NCBI RefSeq assembly: GCF_008014645.1
Contig: NZ_VOWY01000011.1
Coordinates: 62,293 to 126,292 of the forward strand
DNA from: Collinsella sp. BA40
GTDB taxonomy: Bacteria > Actinomycetota > Coriobacteriia > Coriobacteriales > Coriobacteriaceae
Direction of reading: 5' to 3'
Length of the DNA: 64,000 bases
Shown here: positions 5,982-15,363 of the stretch, piece after piece
How the letters are laid out: the number at the start of each line of letters is the position of its first letter
Position numbering within the stretch: position 1 is the stretch's first letter
The notes under the pieces: model-generated
What the model was told of the DNA's origin: nothing
The model's database searches: none
What the model saw: the letters and a program-made list of their open reading frames with translations, nothing else
Program-made: the position numbers and the translations under genes

Positions 5982-8960
5982 ATGCCTCGCCAGCCGTATC
6001 CGTGGGAGAAGAATATGAGTGCCCAGCAGGGCGAAGCCGAACAGCCGACGCGCCCCGCGTATCCGTGGGAGAAGGCCTCGCCTGCGTCGCCGTCGCGTCC
6101 TGCTGCCGCCCCGGCGCCCCGGGCGGTTCAGGGCTCGCTGTTCGGCGATGCAGCGCCCTCGCCGACGCCCGAGCCGCTGCCGTGGCAGACGGCTGCCCCC
6201 GCGCCTGCTGCGGCTCCGACGCCGTTACCGTGGGAGGCGCCCGCGCCCGTGCCGGCGGCCCCGGAGCCCGACCTCGTGCCGCTCGATGCCTATGGCGCCG
6301 CCCCCGAGGCAGCCGCGCCGCGCCCGCGCCCGCAGCTGCCGAAGGTGGATATCGACTCGCTCAACCCCGCGCAGCGCGAGGCCGTTACCACCACCGAGGG
6401 CCCGCTGCTGGTGCTCGCCGGCGCCGGCTCCGGCAAGACGCGCGTGCTCACCTTTCGCATCGCGCATATGATCGCCGACCTGGGTGTGCGCCCCTGGCAG
6501 ATCCTCGCCATCACCTTCACCAACAAGGCCGCGGCCGAGATGCGCGAGCGCCTGGGCGCCCTTCTGCCCGACGCCACGCGCGGCATGTGGGTGTGCACCT
6601 TCCATGCCATGTGCGTCCGCATCCTGCGCGAGGACGCGGACCTGCTGGGCTACTCCGGGCAGTTCACCATCTACGATGATGACGATTCCCGCCGCATGGT
6701 GCGCGAGATCATGCAGGGCCTCGACATCGACCAGAAGAACTTCCCCATTAACATGATTCGCGGCAAGATCTCTGCCGCCAAGAACGCCATGGTGGGCCCC
6801 GAGGAGATGCTCGAGCGCGCCGACGATCCCAAGGAGCGCAAGGCCGCCCAGGTCTACCTGGAGCTGGAGCGCCGCCTTCGCGCCGCCAACGCCATGGACT
6901 TCGACGATCTGCTCGTGCGCACGCTCGAGCTGTTCCGCACGCGCCCCGAGGTACTGGAGAAGTACCAGGAGCGGTTCCGCTACATCAGCGTCGACGAGTA
7001 CCAGGACACCAACCACGTCCAGTACGAGATCGCCAACCTGCTTGCCGCCAAGTACCAAAACCTCATGGTCGTGGGCGACGACGACCAGTCCATCTACAGC
7101 TGGCGCGGCGCCGACATCTCCAACATCCTCGATTTCGAGAAGGACTTCTCTCAGGCCAAGGTGGTCAAGCTCGAGCAGAACTACCGCTCTACCGGGCACA
7201 TCCTCAACGCGGCGAACGCCGTGGTGCGCAACAACTCGCGCCGCAAGGACAAGCGCCTCTTCACGGCGCTGGGCGACGGCGAGAAGATCCAGGCGTACCA
7301 GGCCGGTGACGAGCGCGACGAGGGCCGCTGGATCGCGGGCGAGATCGACAAGCAGCACGACGCGGGCGTGAGCTACGACGACATGGCCGTGTTCTACCGC
7401 ACCAACGCGCAGTCGCGCGTGCTGGAAGATATGTTCCTGCGCGCCGGCGTGCCGTATAAGATCGTGGGCGGCGCGCGATTCTTCGACCGCGCCGAGATTC
7501 GCGACGTGATGGCCTATCTCAAGATGATCGTGAACCCGGCGGACGAGATGAGCGTGAAGCGCGTGATCAACACGCCGCGCCGCGGCATCGGTTCCAGCTC
7601 CATCGAGAAGATCGAGCAGCTTGCGGCCGAGAACGGATGCTCGTTCTTCCAGGCCTGCGAGCTCGCGTGCGCCGAGACCGGGCGCTTCACGGCCAAGGTG
7701 CGCAACGCTCTGGGCGCCTTCGTGAACATCGTGCGCGAGGGGCGCCGCATGGACGGCGAACTCAAAGACGTGGTGGATGCCATCGTCGATCGTTCCGGTC
7801 TCATCCAGGCGTTTCGCGCCGAGGGTACCATGGAGGCCGAGGGCCGCATGGAGAACATCCAGGAATTCCTGGGCGTTGCGGCGGAATTCGAGGAGACGCA
7901 CGACGACATCGAGGGTACGCTGGAGAGCTTGGCCGAGCTGCGTGCCGCGGGCCTGGCCGATGTACCGCAGGACGTTCCCGCAGGCGCGGTTGGCGCGGTG
8001 AGTGCCGCGGCGCTGCCCACGGGCGCCGGCATGCCGCTCAACGCCGCCCTGGCATCGGCGGGCTCCGCGCTCGGGGGCGTACCGGCCGATCCCGCCATGG
8101 AGCCGGCGGGCGAGGGGCCCAATGCGGCCGTCATCGCCGCGGCCGAGCTCGAGCGCACGTACGGACCGCTGGCGTGCAAGGCGCTGCCGGCGCTGCTCGA
8201 GTGGTTGGCCCTTCGTAGCGACCTCGACTCCCTTGCCGGCGACTCGCATGCCATCACCATGATGACCGTGCACTCGGCCAAGGGGCTGGAGTTCCCCGTG
8301 GTCTTCGTGGCGGGCATGGAGGAGAGCATCTTCCCGCATGTGGGCGGTTTCGGGGGAGACGACGATCCGGGCAAGCTCGAGGAGGAGCGTCGCCTGGCCT
8401 ACGTCGCTATCACGCGTGCGCGCAAGCGCCTGTTCCTCACCTACGCGGCGACGCGCCGTACCTACGGTTCGACGCAGGCGAATCCGCGTTCGCGCTTCAT
8501 CAACGAGATCCCCGCCGAGGACATCGAGTTCTCCGGCGTTGGTTCGGCCGGTTTCGAGGGCGTGGGCTGGGAGAAGCGCGGCGATCGTCGCGGAACCTAC
8601 GGTTCCGGCACCGGCAGCGAGTACGGTGGCAGCGTCTTTGGCTCGTATACGCGCTCGACCGGTCGTACGCAGCGCCGCACGGGCGTGAGTCCGGACGCCG
8701 GGCGCAAGCCCGCGACCTTCGGGTCGGGCTCCGGCGCCGCGCGGCCGCGCAAGGCTGCCGCCACGCCCGCGGTCGAGCAGCGTCGACCCGATGCGGCGAA
8801 GGCCGCCGAGACCTTCGCGCCGGGCGACCACGTGAGCCATAAGACGTTCGGTCCGGGTACGGTCGTGTCGGCATCCGGCGACATGATCGAGGTGCAGTTC
8901 GAGAAAAGCGGGCAGACGAAGAAGCTTATGAAGGGGTTCGCTCCCATCGTCAAACTCTAG
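5982..8960 (+). CDS. pcrA: UvrD/PcrA-type superfamily 1 DNA helicase with extended N-terminal tail
   Basis: ATP-dependent 3'-5' helicase for nucleotide excision repair, replication and RNA polymerase removal. After a disordered tail of about 115 residues come LNPAQREAV (Q motif), AGAGSGKT (Walker A), TFTNKAA, VDEYQDTN (Walker B), GDDDQSIYSWRGA, QNYRS, TVHSAKGLEF and VAITRARK. The last 50 residues (FAPGDHVSHKTFGPGTV...) form the Tudor-like domain that binds RNA polymerase in PcrA. The 992-aa length exceeds the usual 720-800 because of the tail and an Ala/Gly/Pro-rich insertion near residues 650-725. ATG at 5982 is preferred over GTG at 5976 because AAGGAG is correctly spaced. The tail repeats a PWEK/PWQT motif four times and contains QGSLF. 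Confidence 0.95.
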   Translation: MPRQPYPWEKNMSAQQGEAEQPTRPAYPWEKASPASPSRPAAAPAPRAVQGSLFGDAAPSPTPEPLPWQTAAPAPAAAPTPLPWEAPAPVPAAPEPDLVPLDAYGAAPEAAAPRPRPQLPKVDIDSLNPAQREAVTTTEGPLLVLAGAGSGKTRVLTFRIAHMIADLGVRPWQILAITFTNKAAAEMRERLGALLPDATRGMWVCTFHAMCVRILREDADLLGYSGQFTIYDDDDSRRMVREIMQGLDIDQKNFPINMIRGKISAAKNAMVGPEEMLERADDPKERKAAQVYLELERRLRAANAMDFDDLLVRTLELFRTRPEVLEKYQERFRYISVDEYQDTNHVQYEIANLLAAKYQNLMVVGDDDQSIYSWRGADISNILDFEKDFSQAKVVKLEQNYRSTGHILNAANAVVRNNSRRKDKRLFTALGDGEKIQAYQAGDERDEGRWIAGEIDKQHDAGVSYDDMAVFYRTNAQSRVLEDMFLRAGVPYKIVGGARFFDRAEIRDVMAYLKMIVNPADEMSVKRVINTPRRGIGSSSIEKIEQLAAENGCSFFQACELACAETGRFTAKVRNALGAFVNIVREGRRMDGELKDVVDAIVDRSGLIQAFRAEGTMEAEGRMENIQEFLGVAAEFEETHDDIEGTLESLAELRAAGLADVPQDVPAGAVGAVSAAALPTGAGMPLNAALASAGSALGGVPADPAMEPAGEGPNAAVIAAAELERTYGPLACKALPALLEWLALRSDLDSLAGDSHAITMMTVHSAKGLEFPVVFVAGMEESIFPHVGGFGGDDDPGKLEEERRLAYVAITRARKRLFLTYAATRRTYGSTQANPRSRFINEIPAEDIEFSGVGSAGFEGVGWEKRGDRRGTYGSGTGSEYGGSVFGSYTRSTGRTQRRTGVSPDAGRKPATFGSGSGAARPRKAAATPAVEQRRPDAAKAAETFAPGDHVSHKTFGPGTVVSASGDMIEVQFEKSGQTKKLMKGFAPIVKL

Positions 8961-8993
8961 GGCGGCTTCCCCGGGCACCGCATCTCGGCCTTC

Positions 8994-9031
8994 AAGCGGG
9001 GGACGCGCCACCCTAAGGTGCGCCCCCGCTT
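8994..9031 (+). terminator. Terminator after pcrA
   Basis: AAGCGGGGG pairs with CCCCCGCTT, and an inner CACC/GGTG pairing closes on a CTAA loop. The T tail is short (CTTTC). Confidence 0.65.
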
Positions 9032-9232
9032 TCGGACCGATCCGCGGCACCTAGGAAACCTGCTGGCGTTACGGGTGGGCGGTTTCTGATACCGTTTGTG
9101 GAACCAGTAGGGCCTTTCGCCGAAAATGTGCATTGCTATCTGCTTTATACCAATAACCTAGATTGGATTACCTATGTGAACGCTGCGCCCTGGAGGGTGG
9201 GGCGGTGAGGTGTTCGCAGATTGGAGTAAGGC

Positions 9233-12200
9233 ATGCACATGTCTGGAAAGGGCGCGCGTTTCTCGCTGACGCGCATGGTCGCTGCGGTTGCAGTGGCTGT
9301 GGCGTTCGCGCTGCTCGCCGTTCCGCTCGGGGTGGCCTACGCGGCTGACACCGTAGTGGACACGGTGGGCGTGAACCACGTGCGCACGGCCACGATGGAG
9401 GCAAGCGCTTCCGAGGCGCCGACGCTCGGTGCCGAGAAGGCCAACGATGGAAGCAAGGAGAAGGCTTCCCGTTGGTCCAGCGGTACCCAGGTGCCCGCCA
9501 AGGACGACAAGACGTTCCTTTCGGCAACGTTCAAGGTCCCGACGCTCATCAAGCGCGTCGAGGTGACGTTCGAGAACCGCGACGTCGACATCAAGCCCAG
9601 CAACGTTAAGGGCTTCGAGCTGCAGTATCAGGATGCGAACAGCTCCGAGTGGAAGACCGCCCAGGTTGTGAGCAACAAGACCAGCGGCTCGACCGGCGGC
9701 TTCGCCACCGAGGTCACCGTCGACCTCAAGACCGCTATTACGGCCAAGGCTATCCGTCTGACCAAGTTCGATGTTGCTGCCGGTTCCACCGAGTGGAACG
9801 GCGTGTCCGTCGTCGAGCTCGAGGCGTATTCCAACGAGAAGCTCGATATCGAGGAGACTGCCGACGTCAACCACGTTCGTAAGTCCACGATGTCCGCAAG
9901 CGGCCAGGAGGCCCCGACCCTCACCCCCGACAAGGCGGGCGACGGCGACAAGGGCACCCGTTGGTCCAGCGGCGAGCAGAAGCCCGGCAAGGACGAGCGC
10001 ACCTACCTGGTCTCCACGTTCGAGAAGGCCACCAAGGTCCGCTTCTTCAAGGTTCAGTTCGAGGATCGCGGCTCCAACCCCGTTGCCCCCAGCAACGTGA
10101 AGGCGTTCGACATCCAGTACAAGGCTCCCGGTAGCGATGCCTGGACGAAGCTCCAGACCGTTACCAATAAGAAGAGCGGCGAGGGCTACACCCCCAACGT
10201 CGACGTCTTGCTGAGCGAGGACGTCGTCGCGACGGCCGTCCGTCTGACCAATTTCGATATCGCTGCGGGCACGAGCCCGTGGAACGGCGTGTCCGTCGTC
10301 GAGCTCGAGGCGTACTCGAACGACCGCACCGCCGTGAAGACGCTCGACCAGGTCGTATCCGAGATCGCCAACAACGTGACCGTTGAGGCCGATGCCGCGC
10401 AGCTGCCGAAGCCCGTCGTTCCCGAGGGCTTCACCGTCGCGCTGAACGGCTGCGATTTCGAGCAGGTCGTCGCTGCGGACCGCACCGTCGTGCATCCGCT
10501 CACCGACAAGGACGTCAAGATCTCCTGGACCGTTACGGAGACCAAGACCGGCGCCAAGAAGACCACGGGCGACCTCAACTACGTGATCAAGGGCAAGAAT
10601 ACCCAGGCCGAGGGCAAGAACGCCCGTCCCGTGGTGGTCCCCGAGATCCAGGAGTGGTTCTCCAACTCCACCGCCAAGGTTGCGCTGAGCAAGCTCACCA
10701 AGGTGACCTACCAGGCTGACGAGCTCGAGGCCGTCGTCGAGGAGTTCGTTGCCGACTACAAGGACTTCACCGGCACCGAGCTCAAGGTCGTGAAGGGTGC
10801 CGCCCAGGCCGGCGCCTTCAACTTCACCTTCGGCGCGCCCGAGGGCGATAAGATCCTCGGCGACGAGGGCTACACGATGGACATCCAGGCCGACCGCATC
10901 AACGTGCAGTCGCAGTCCGTCACCGGCAACATGTACGGCATGCAGACCATCCTGCAGATGACCAAGACCGAGACCGATGGCTTCCCCGTCGGCCAGATGC
11001 GCGATTATCCGCGCTTCCCGATCCGTGGTTTCATGTGGGACATCGCGCGCAAGCCCATCTCGCTCGAAATGGTCGAGATGACCGCCCGCACCATGCGTTA
11101 CTACAAGATGAACGACTTCCAGCTTCATCTGTCCGACAACCTGATCTTCCTGGAGAACTACAAGTCCGACGACGAGGCTCTGGAGAAGGCGTACGCTGCG
11201 TTCCGTCTGGAGAGCAGCGTGAAGAACGAGAAGACCGGCGAGACCGCTACGGCGAAGGACTACTTCATCACCAAGGATGAGATGCGTTCCTTCATCAAGA
11301 CGCAGCGCTCCTACGGCATGAACATCGTTCCCGAGATCGATATGCCCGCGCACGCCGTCGCGTTCACGCGTGCATTCCCCGAGCTCGCCGTTATGGACGC
11401 GACGGTCACCACGCGTCCTGCCGACCGTTGGGCCGTCGACCACCTGGATCTTCGCAACCCGAAGACCATGCCTTTCATCAAGAGCATCTTCGACGATTAC
11501 ACCACGGGCGATAACGAGGTCTTCGACGACGAGACCGTCGTGCACATCGGTGCCGACGAGTTCATCATCCCCAACGGCCGTCCGGTGTACTGCGAGTTCT
11601 ACAACGACCTCGTTCCGCACCTGCAGGCTAACGGCAACACGCCGCGCGTGTGGGGCAGCTTCGACAGCTCCTGGCTCGCGGGCGGCGGCACCGAGCCGGC
11701 CGACGGCTCCGTGCTGTGCACCGGTGTCCAGATGGATATCTGGTCGCTTGGCTGGGCTAACCCCATCCGTATGCACCAGAAGGGCTTCTCGCTCATCAAC
11801 ATCCTGGATAGCTACGGCTACATGGTTCCCAACGGCGGCGGCAACCGCGGCGCCTATGGTGACTACCTGAACACGAAGAGCCTCTACAAGAGCTTCGATC
11901 CCAACAACTTCGGCGGTAGGGTCCTCCCCGCCAGCGATCCGAAGATCCTGGGTGCCGAGTTCGCCATCTGGAACGACAACATCGATACCAACGCCTGCGG
12001 TCTCACCGAGGCCGACGAGTACGCGCGCTTCTTCGATGCGATGCCGGTCTACGCCGAGAACAACTGGGCTCCCACCGGTCAGGAGAAGGGTGCCGGCGAC
12101 GAGGGCTTCAACAAGCTGTACGAGATCGTCGAGACCACCGGCGATGCTCCGCGCGTGAACCCCTACAGCAAGGTGTCCAAGAAGGGTGACACCTACGCCG

Positions 12201-14014
12201 AGTACACCTTCGAGAACGGTCTGAAGGATTCCAGCCAGAACGGCCGCAACCTCACCGAGGGCGCCAAGGCACAGGTCAAGAAGGGCGAGCTCGTCCTCGA
12301 GGGCGGCGCTTCCTACGTGACCTCCCCGATCCAGAAGATCGCCACCGGCACCGAGCTGTCCTTCGACATCACGCTCGATGAGCCCGCCTGCCCCGGCGAC
12401 GTCCTCTTCGAGGCCGACGCCCCGTACGGCACCCTCGACATCCGCGTGATGGACAACGGCAAGCTCGGCTTCACCCGCGAGCTGTACGATTACTACTTCG
12501 ATTACAAGCTCCCGGTGGGCAAGAAGGTCAGCATCATGCTGCGCGCCGAGACCCAGAAGACGACGCTCTTCGTTGACGGCGAGAAGGTCGGCACCGCAAC
12601 CGGTCGCTTCTTCGATCACGACATGGTGAAGAAGGACGGCATCGAGCACGCCACCCTGACCATGCCGCTCGAGCGCATCGGCTCCAAGGAGAACGGCATC
12701 GCCGCTCGCATCGACAACGTCGTGGTGAAGCCTGCTCAGGCTGAAGAGGCTGTCGACCAGTACAACAAGGCTGCCTGGAAGGGCAAGACCAACTCCCAGA
12801 CCCTCACGGGCGAGAGCGCTGGCGGCCACATCGAGCATGCGTTCGACAACAATGCGTCTACGATCTGGCATTCCAACTGGAAGGCCGCCACGAGCGATAA
12901 CGTCAACGGCAGCCTGAAGGTCACGCCCATGATCTGGGCCGAGATCGACTTCGGCAAGGGTTATGAGATCAACCAGTTCTCGTTCACCCCGCGCCAGGAC
13001 GGCACCGGCAGCGGTCGCATCACCAAGGCCAGCCTGTTCCTCAAGAAGTCTGCTGACGGCGAGTTCGAGAAGGTCGCTACCGATCAGGTCTTCGCAAATG
13101 ATTCCAAGAAGAAGGTCTTCACGTTCGACACCCAGAAGGTATACGGCGTGAGGCTCGAGATCACCGATGCCAACGAGCACGGTAACAACAAGTACGTTGC
13201 CGTCTCCGAGTTCGATATCGCCAACAAGCCGGTTCCCACCAACACCGTCTACGTTGCCGCTAACAGCTACGCTGCGGCCGAGGACGGCACGCTCGATCTT
13301 GCCACCGGCAAGCCCGTCGACGGCGTCGTGACCGGCACCGGCAAGGACCTGGACGATTCCAAGTCCGTGTACCGCGCCGAGGTCAAGGCCGGCAGCGAGC
13401 TCACCATGACCGCGAAGCCCGGCGAGAAGCTGGAGTTCGTGGGCTGGTTCGCTCCGTGCTCCGATGAGCCCGTGTCCGAGGACCTGGCCTACAAGGTTCC
13501 CACCGCCTACAACGTTGCGCTCGAGGCCCGCTTCAAGCGCGTCGACGGCGGCGTGACCCCCGAGCCCAAGCCCGAGACGTTCACCGTGACGTTCAAGGCC
13601 GACGGCAAGGTCGTCGAGACCCAGACGGTCGAGGAGGGCAAGGTCGCTACCAAGCCCGCAACCGATCCGGTGAAGGACGGCTACACGTTCGTGGCCTGGC
13701 AGCTCGACGGCAAGGACTTCGACTTCTCCACCAAGGTGACCTCCGACCTGGAGCTCGTCGCCAAGTTCCAGAAGAACGAGGATCCGAAGCCTCCGGTCGA
13801 CCCCGACAAGCCGGTCGATCCCGACAAGCCCGTGAACCCGGACAAGCCCGTGAACCCGGACAAGCCGGCCAAGCCCGGTAAGCCCGACGGCGGCAACAAG
13901 GGCGACTCGCTCGTCCAGACCGGCGACGCCTCCATGGCCATTGCAGCCCTCTCCATGCTGGGCGGCAGCGGCCTGCTGGCAGCTGGCTACGCGCGCGCTC
14001 GTCGCCGCAAGTAA
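9233..14014 (+). CDS. Cell-wall-anchored GH20 beta-N-acetylhexosaminidase, multidomain
   Basis: A secreted 1593-aa enzyme expected to release terminal beta-GlcNAc/GalNAc from host glycans. Domains in order: signal peptide (about 1-38); two related discoidin-like F5/8-C modules (about 45-200 and 210-370, both opening with VNHVR); GH20b domain (about 460-590); GH20 catalytic barrel with the Asp-Glu pair in HIGADEF (D775, E776); a LamG-like module (about 985-1165); a third F5/8-C module (about 1180-1330); an InlB-B/Flg_new-like repeat (about 1440-1510); a (V/A)(D/N)PDKP repeat linker; and the sorting signal LVQTGD (L1560) with hydrophobic helix and RARRRK tail. The start has GGAG upstream. It is a single-gene unit ending at a strong terminator. 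A sortase gene is not in the window. Confidence 0.93.
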   Translation: MHMSGKGARFSLTRMVAAVAVAVAFALLAVPLGVAYAADTVVDTVGVNHVRTATMEASASEAPTLGAEKANDGSKEKASRWSSGTQVPAKDDKTFLSATFKVPTLIKRVEVTFENRDVDIKPSNVKGFELQYQDANSSEWKTAQVVSNKTSGSTGGFATEVTVDLKTAITAKAIRLTKFDVAAGSTEWNGVSVVELEAYSNEKLDIEETADVNHVRKSTMSASGQEAPTLTPDKAGDGDKGTRWSSGEQKPGKDERTYLVSTFEKATKVRFFKVQFEDRGSNPVAPSNVKAFDIQYKAPGSDAWTKLQTVTNKKSGEGYTPNVDVLLSEDVVATAVRLTNFDIAAGTSPWNGVSVVELEAYSNDRTAVKTLDQVVSEIANNVTVEADAAQLPKPVVPEGFTVALNGCDFEQVVAADRTVVHPLTDKDVKISWTVTETKTGAKKTTGDLNYVIKGKNTQAEGKNARPVVVPEIQEWFSNSTAKVALSKLTKVTYQADELEAVVEEFVADYKDFTGTELKVVKGAAQAGAFNFTFGAPEGDKILGDEGYTMDIQADRINVQSQSVTGNMYGMQTILQMTKTETDGFPVGQMRDYPRFPIRGFMWDIARKPISLEMVEMTARTMRYYKMNDFQLHLSDNLIFLENYKSDDEALEKAYAAFRLESSVKNEKTGETATAKDYFITKDEMRSFIKTQRSYGMNIVPEIDMPAHAVAFTRAFPELAVMDATVTTRPADRWAVDHLDLRNPKTMPFIKSIFDDYTTGDNEVFDDETVVHIGADEFIIPNGRPVYCEFYNDLVPHLQANGNTPRVWGSFDSSWLAGGGTEPADGSVLCTGVQMDIWSLGWANPIRMHQKGFSLINILDSYGYMVPNGGGNRGAYGDYLNTKSLYKSFDPNNFGGRVLPASDPKILGAEFAIWNDNIDTNACGLTEADEYARFFDAMPVYAENNWAPTGQEKGAGDEGFNKLYEIVETTGDAPRVNPYSKVSKKGDTYAEYTFENGLKDSSQNGRNLTEGAKAQVKKGELVLEGGASYVTSPIQKIATGTELSFDITLDEPACPGDVLFEADAPYGTLDIRVMDNGKLGFTRELYDYYFDYKLPVGKKVSIMLRAETQKTTLFVDGEKVGTATGRFFDHDMVKKDGIEHATLTMPLERIGSKENGIAARIDNVVVKPAQAEEAVDQYNKAAWKGKTNSQTLTGESAGGHIEHAFDNNASTIWHSNWKAATSDNVNGSLKVTPMIWAEIDFGKGYEINQFSFTPRQDGTGSGRITKASLFLKKSADGEFEKVATDQVFANDSKKKVFTFDTQKVYGVRLEITDANEHGNNKYVAVSEFDIANKPVPTNTVYVAANSYAAAEDGTLDLATGKPVDGVVTGTGKDLDDSKSVYRAEVKAGSELTMTAKPGEKLEFVGWFAPCSDEPVSEDLAYKVPTAYNVALEARFKRVDGGVTPEPKPETFTVTFKADGKVVETQTVEEGKVATKPATDPVKDGYTFVAWQLDGKDFDFSTKVTSDLELVAKFQKNEDPKPPVDPDKPVDPDKPVNPDKPVNPDKPAKPGKPDGGNKGDSLVQTGDASMAIAALSMLGGSGLLAAGYARARRRK
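13797..13874 (+). repeat. 18-bp tandem repeats encoding the PDKP wall-spanning linker
   Basis: About four units encode the hexapeptide (V/A)(D/N)PDKP immediately before the sorting signal. The units are near-identical DNA, differing mainly at the Asp/Asn codon, and could vary in copy number between strains. Confidence 0.8.
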
Positions 14015-14047
14015 GCCCAGCGCCTAGGCGCCGTGCTTATATAAAGC

Positions 14048-14084
14048 AATAGGGATGGAGCCCTCGGGTTCCATCCCTATTTTT
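14048..14084 (+). terminator. Terminator of the GH20 gene
   Basis: A perfect 12-bp stem (AATAGGGATGGA at 14048-14059 and its complement at 14070-14081) is followed by a run of T. Confidence 0.9.
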
Positions 14085-14156
14085 ATGGCTCGCGGTCCTG
14101 CGAACATCCCCTGCATGCGAATCCTCTTCGTGGTCGCCCAACATGGCGGCGATGCG

Positions 14157-14204
14157 AAAACGAGCCGCGCCCGCATCGCGATGGCGACATGCGGGCGCGG
14201 CTCG
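14157..14204 (-). terminator. Terminator of the nrdAB operon
   Basis: A perfect 16-bp GC-rich stem (14161-14176 with 14189-14204) has TTTTC on its minus-strand 3' side, 58 bases beyond the nrdB stop. Confidence 0.88.
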
Positions 14205-14262
14205 TATAGTCCCGTGCGAATGATCGGGGGGCGTTATCGAAGCGGGCGGGTCGTCGCGGGTC

Positions 14263-15321
14263 TTACAGGTCGTCGACGAGCGCCGTGGACTTTGCGTAGG
14301 CGGTCGACTTCGCCTCGAAGAAATCGGTCTTCACCATGTTAGCGTTGCTGTACTGCGAGACCCAGGCCATATCGGCGGGCTCGCGCTGGTTGTCGTCGAA
14401 GAGGTAGCCGTACCCCAGCGAGCTCCAGCGCAGGTTGCCCAAGTAGCGGATGTAGTCCGTCACCATCTGCTTGGTGAGGCCGCGGATGTGGTCGCCGATG
14501 ACGTAGTGGCCCCACGCGATCTCCTGGCGCACGCCCTCCTCGAGCATGGCGCGCAGCTCGGCGACCGCCTCGTCGGTGAAGAGCCGGGGCTCCTCCTTCT
14601 GCAGCTCCAGGATGATGCTGCGGAAGAGCCAGAGGTGCGTGTTCTCGTCGCGGTTGATATAGCGGATCTCCTGCGCGCTACCGGGCATTTTGCCCATGCG
14701 CGCGAGGTTGTAGAAGAACATGAAGCCCGAGTAGAAGTACACGCCCTCCAGGATGTAGTTGGCCATGAGGACCTTGAGCAGCGTGGCGCCGTCCTTCTTC
14801 TGCTGGAACTCGTTGTAGCGCTCGCCGATGAAGGTGTTGCGCGCGAGCAGGCGCTCGTCGGTCTTCCATTGATAGAGGATGGAGTTGCGCTGTTCGGGGC
14901 TGCAGATGGTATCGAGCATGTAGCTGTAGCTCTGGCTGTGCACGCACTCCTGGAACGCTTGGATGTGCAGGCAGAGGTTCACCTCGTTGGCGGTGACGTA
15001 CTCGCTGATGTTGGGCAGATTGGCCGTCTGCAGCGAGTCGAGGAACACCAGGAACGACAGGATCTTGTCGTATGCCGCGCGCTCGTCGGGCGACAGGTTG
15101 GGGTAGTCCTTCACGTCCTGCATGAGGTTGATTTCCTCAGGGATCCAGAAGTTGTTCATGGCCTGGCGGTACCAGCTGGAGACCCAGGGGTACTTGAGGT
15201 TGTTGAAGTCGTTGAGGTTGGTGGTGTCGCCGCCGATCATGCGGCGCGCGGCGACGTCGGTGGGTCCGTCGGGGTTGAAGAGCGGCTTGGGCGCGAGCCC
15301 GGCTGCGGGGTCGATGGACAT
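14263..15321 (-). CDS. nrdB: Class I ribonucleoside-diphosphate reductase beta subunit
   Basis: The radical-generating subunit of aerobic ribonucleotide reductase, supplying dNTPs with NrdA. The 352-aa protein retains metal ligands D95, E125 and H128 and the radical tyrosine Y132 in the ECVHSQSY segment, which has the E-x2-H-x3-Y spacing of E. coli NrdB (E115, H118, Y122). This argues for a tyrosyl-radical enzyme and not a Tyr-less class Ic. GGAGG precedes the ATG at 15321. It lies 42 bases after nrdA in the same orientation. No nrdI or nrdE-type small protein is adjacent, so assignment to Ia rather than Ib rests on the partner's ATP-cone. Confidence 0.93.
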   Translation of the reverse strand: MSIDPAAGLAPKPLFNPDGPTDVAARRMIGGDTTNLNDFNNLKYPWVSSWYRQAMNNFWIPEEINLMQDVKDYPNLSPDERAAYDKILSFLVFLDSLQTANLPNISEYVTANEVNLCLHIQAFQECVHSQSYSYMLDTICSPEQRNSILYQWKTDERLLARNTFIGERYNEFQQKKDGATLLKVLMANYILEGVYFYSGFMFFYNLARMGKMPGSAQEIRYINRDENTHLWLFRSIILELQKEEPRLFTDEAVAELRAMLEEGVRQEIAWGHYVIGDHIRGLTKQMVTDYIRYLGNLRWSSLGYGYLFDDNQREPADMAWVSQYSNANMVKTDFFEAKSTAYAKSTALVDDL

Positions 15322-15363
15322 GGGTCCTCCTTCTGCGTGCGGTGCTGTCTGATGGCGCGGGGG

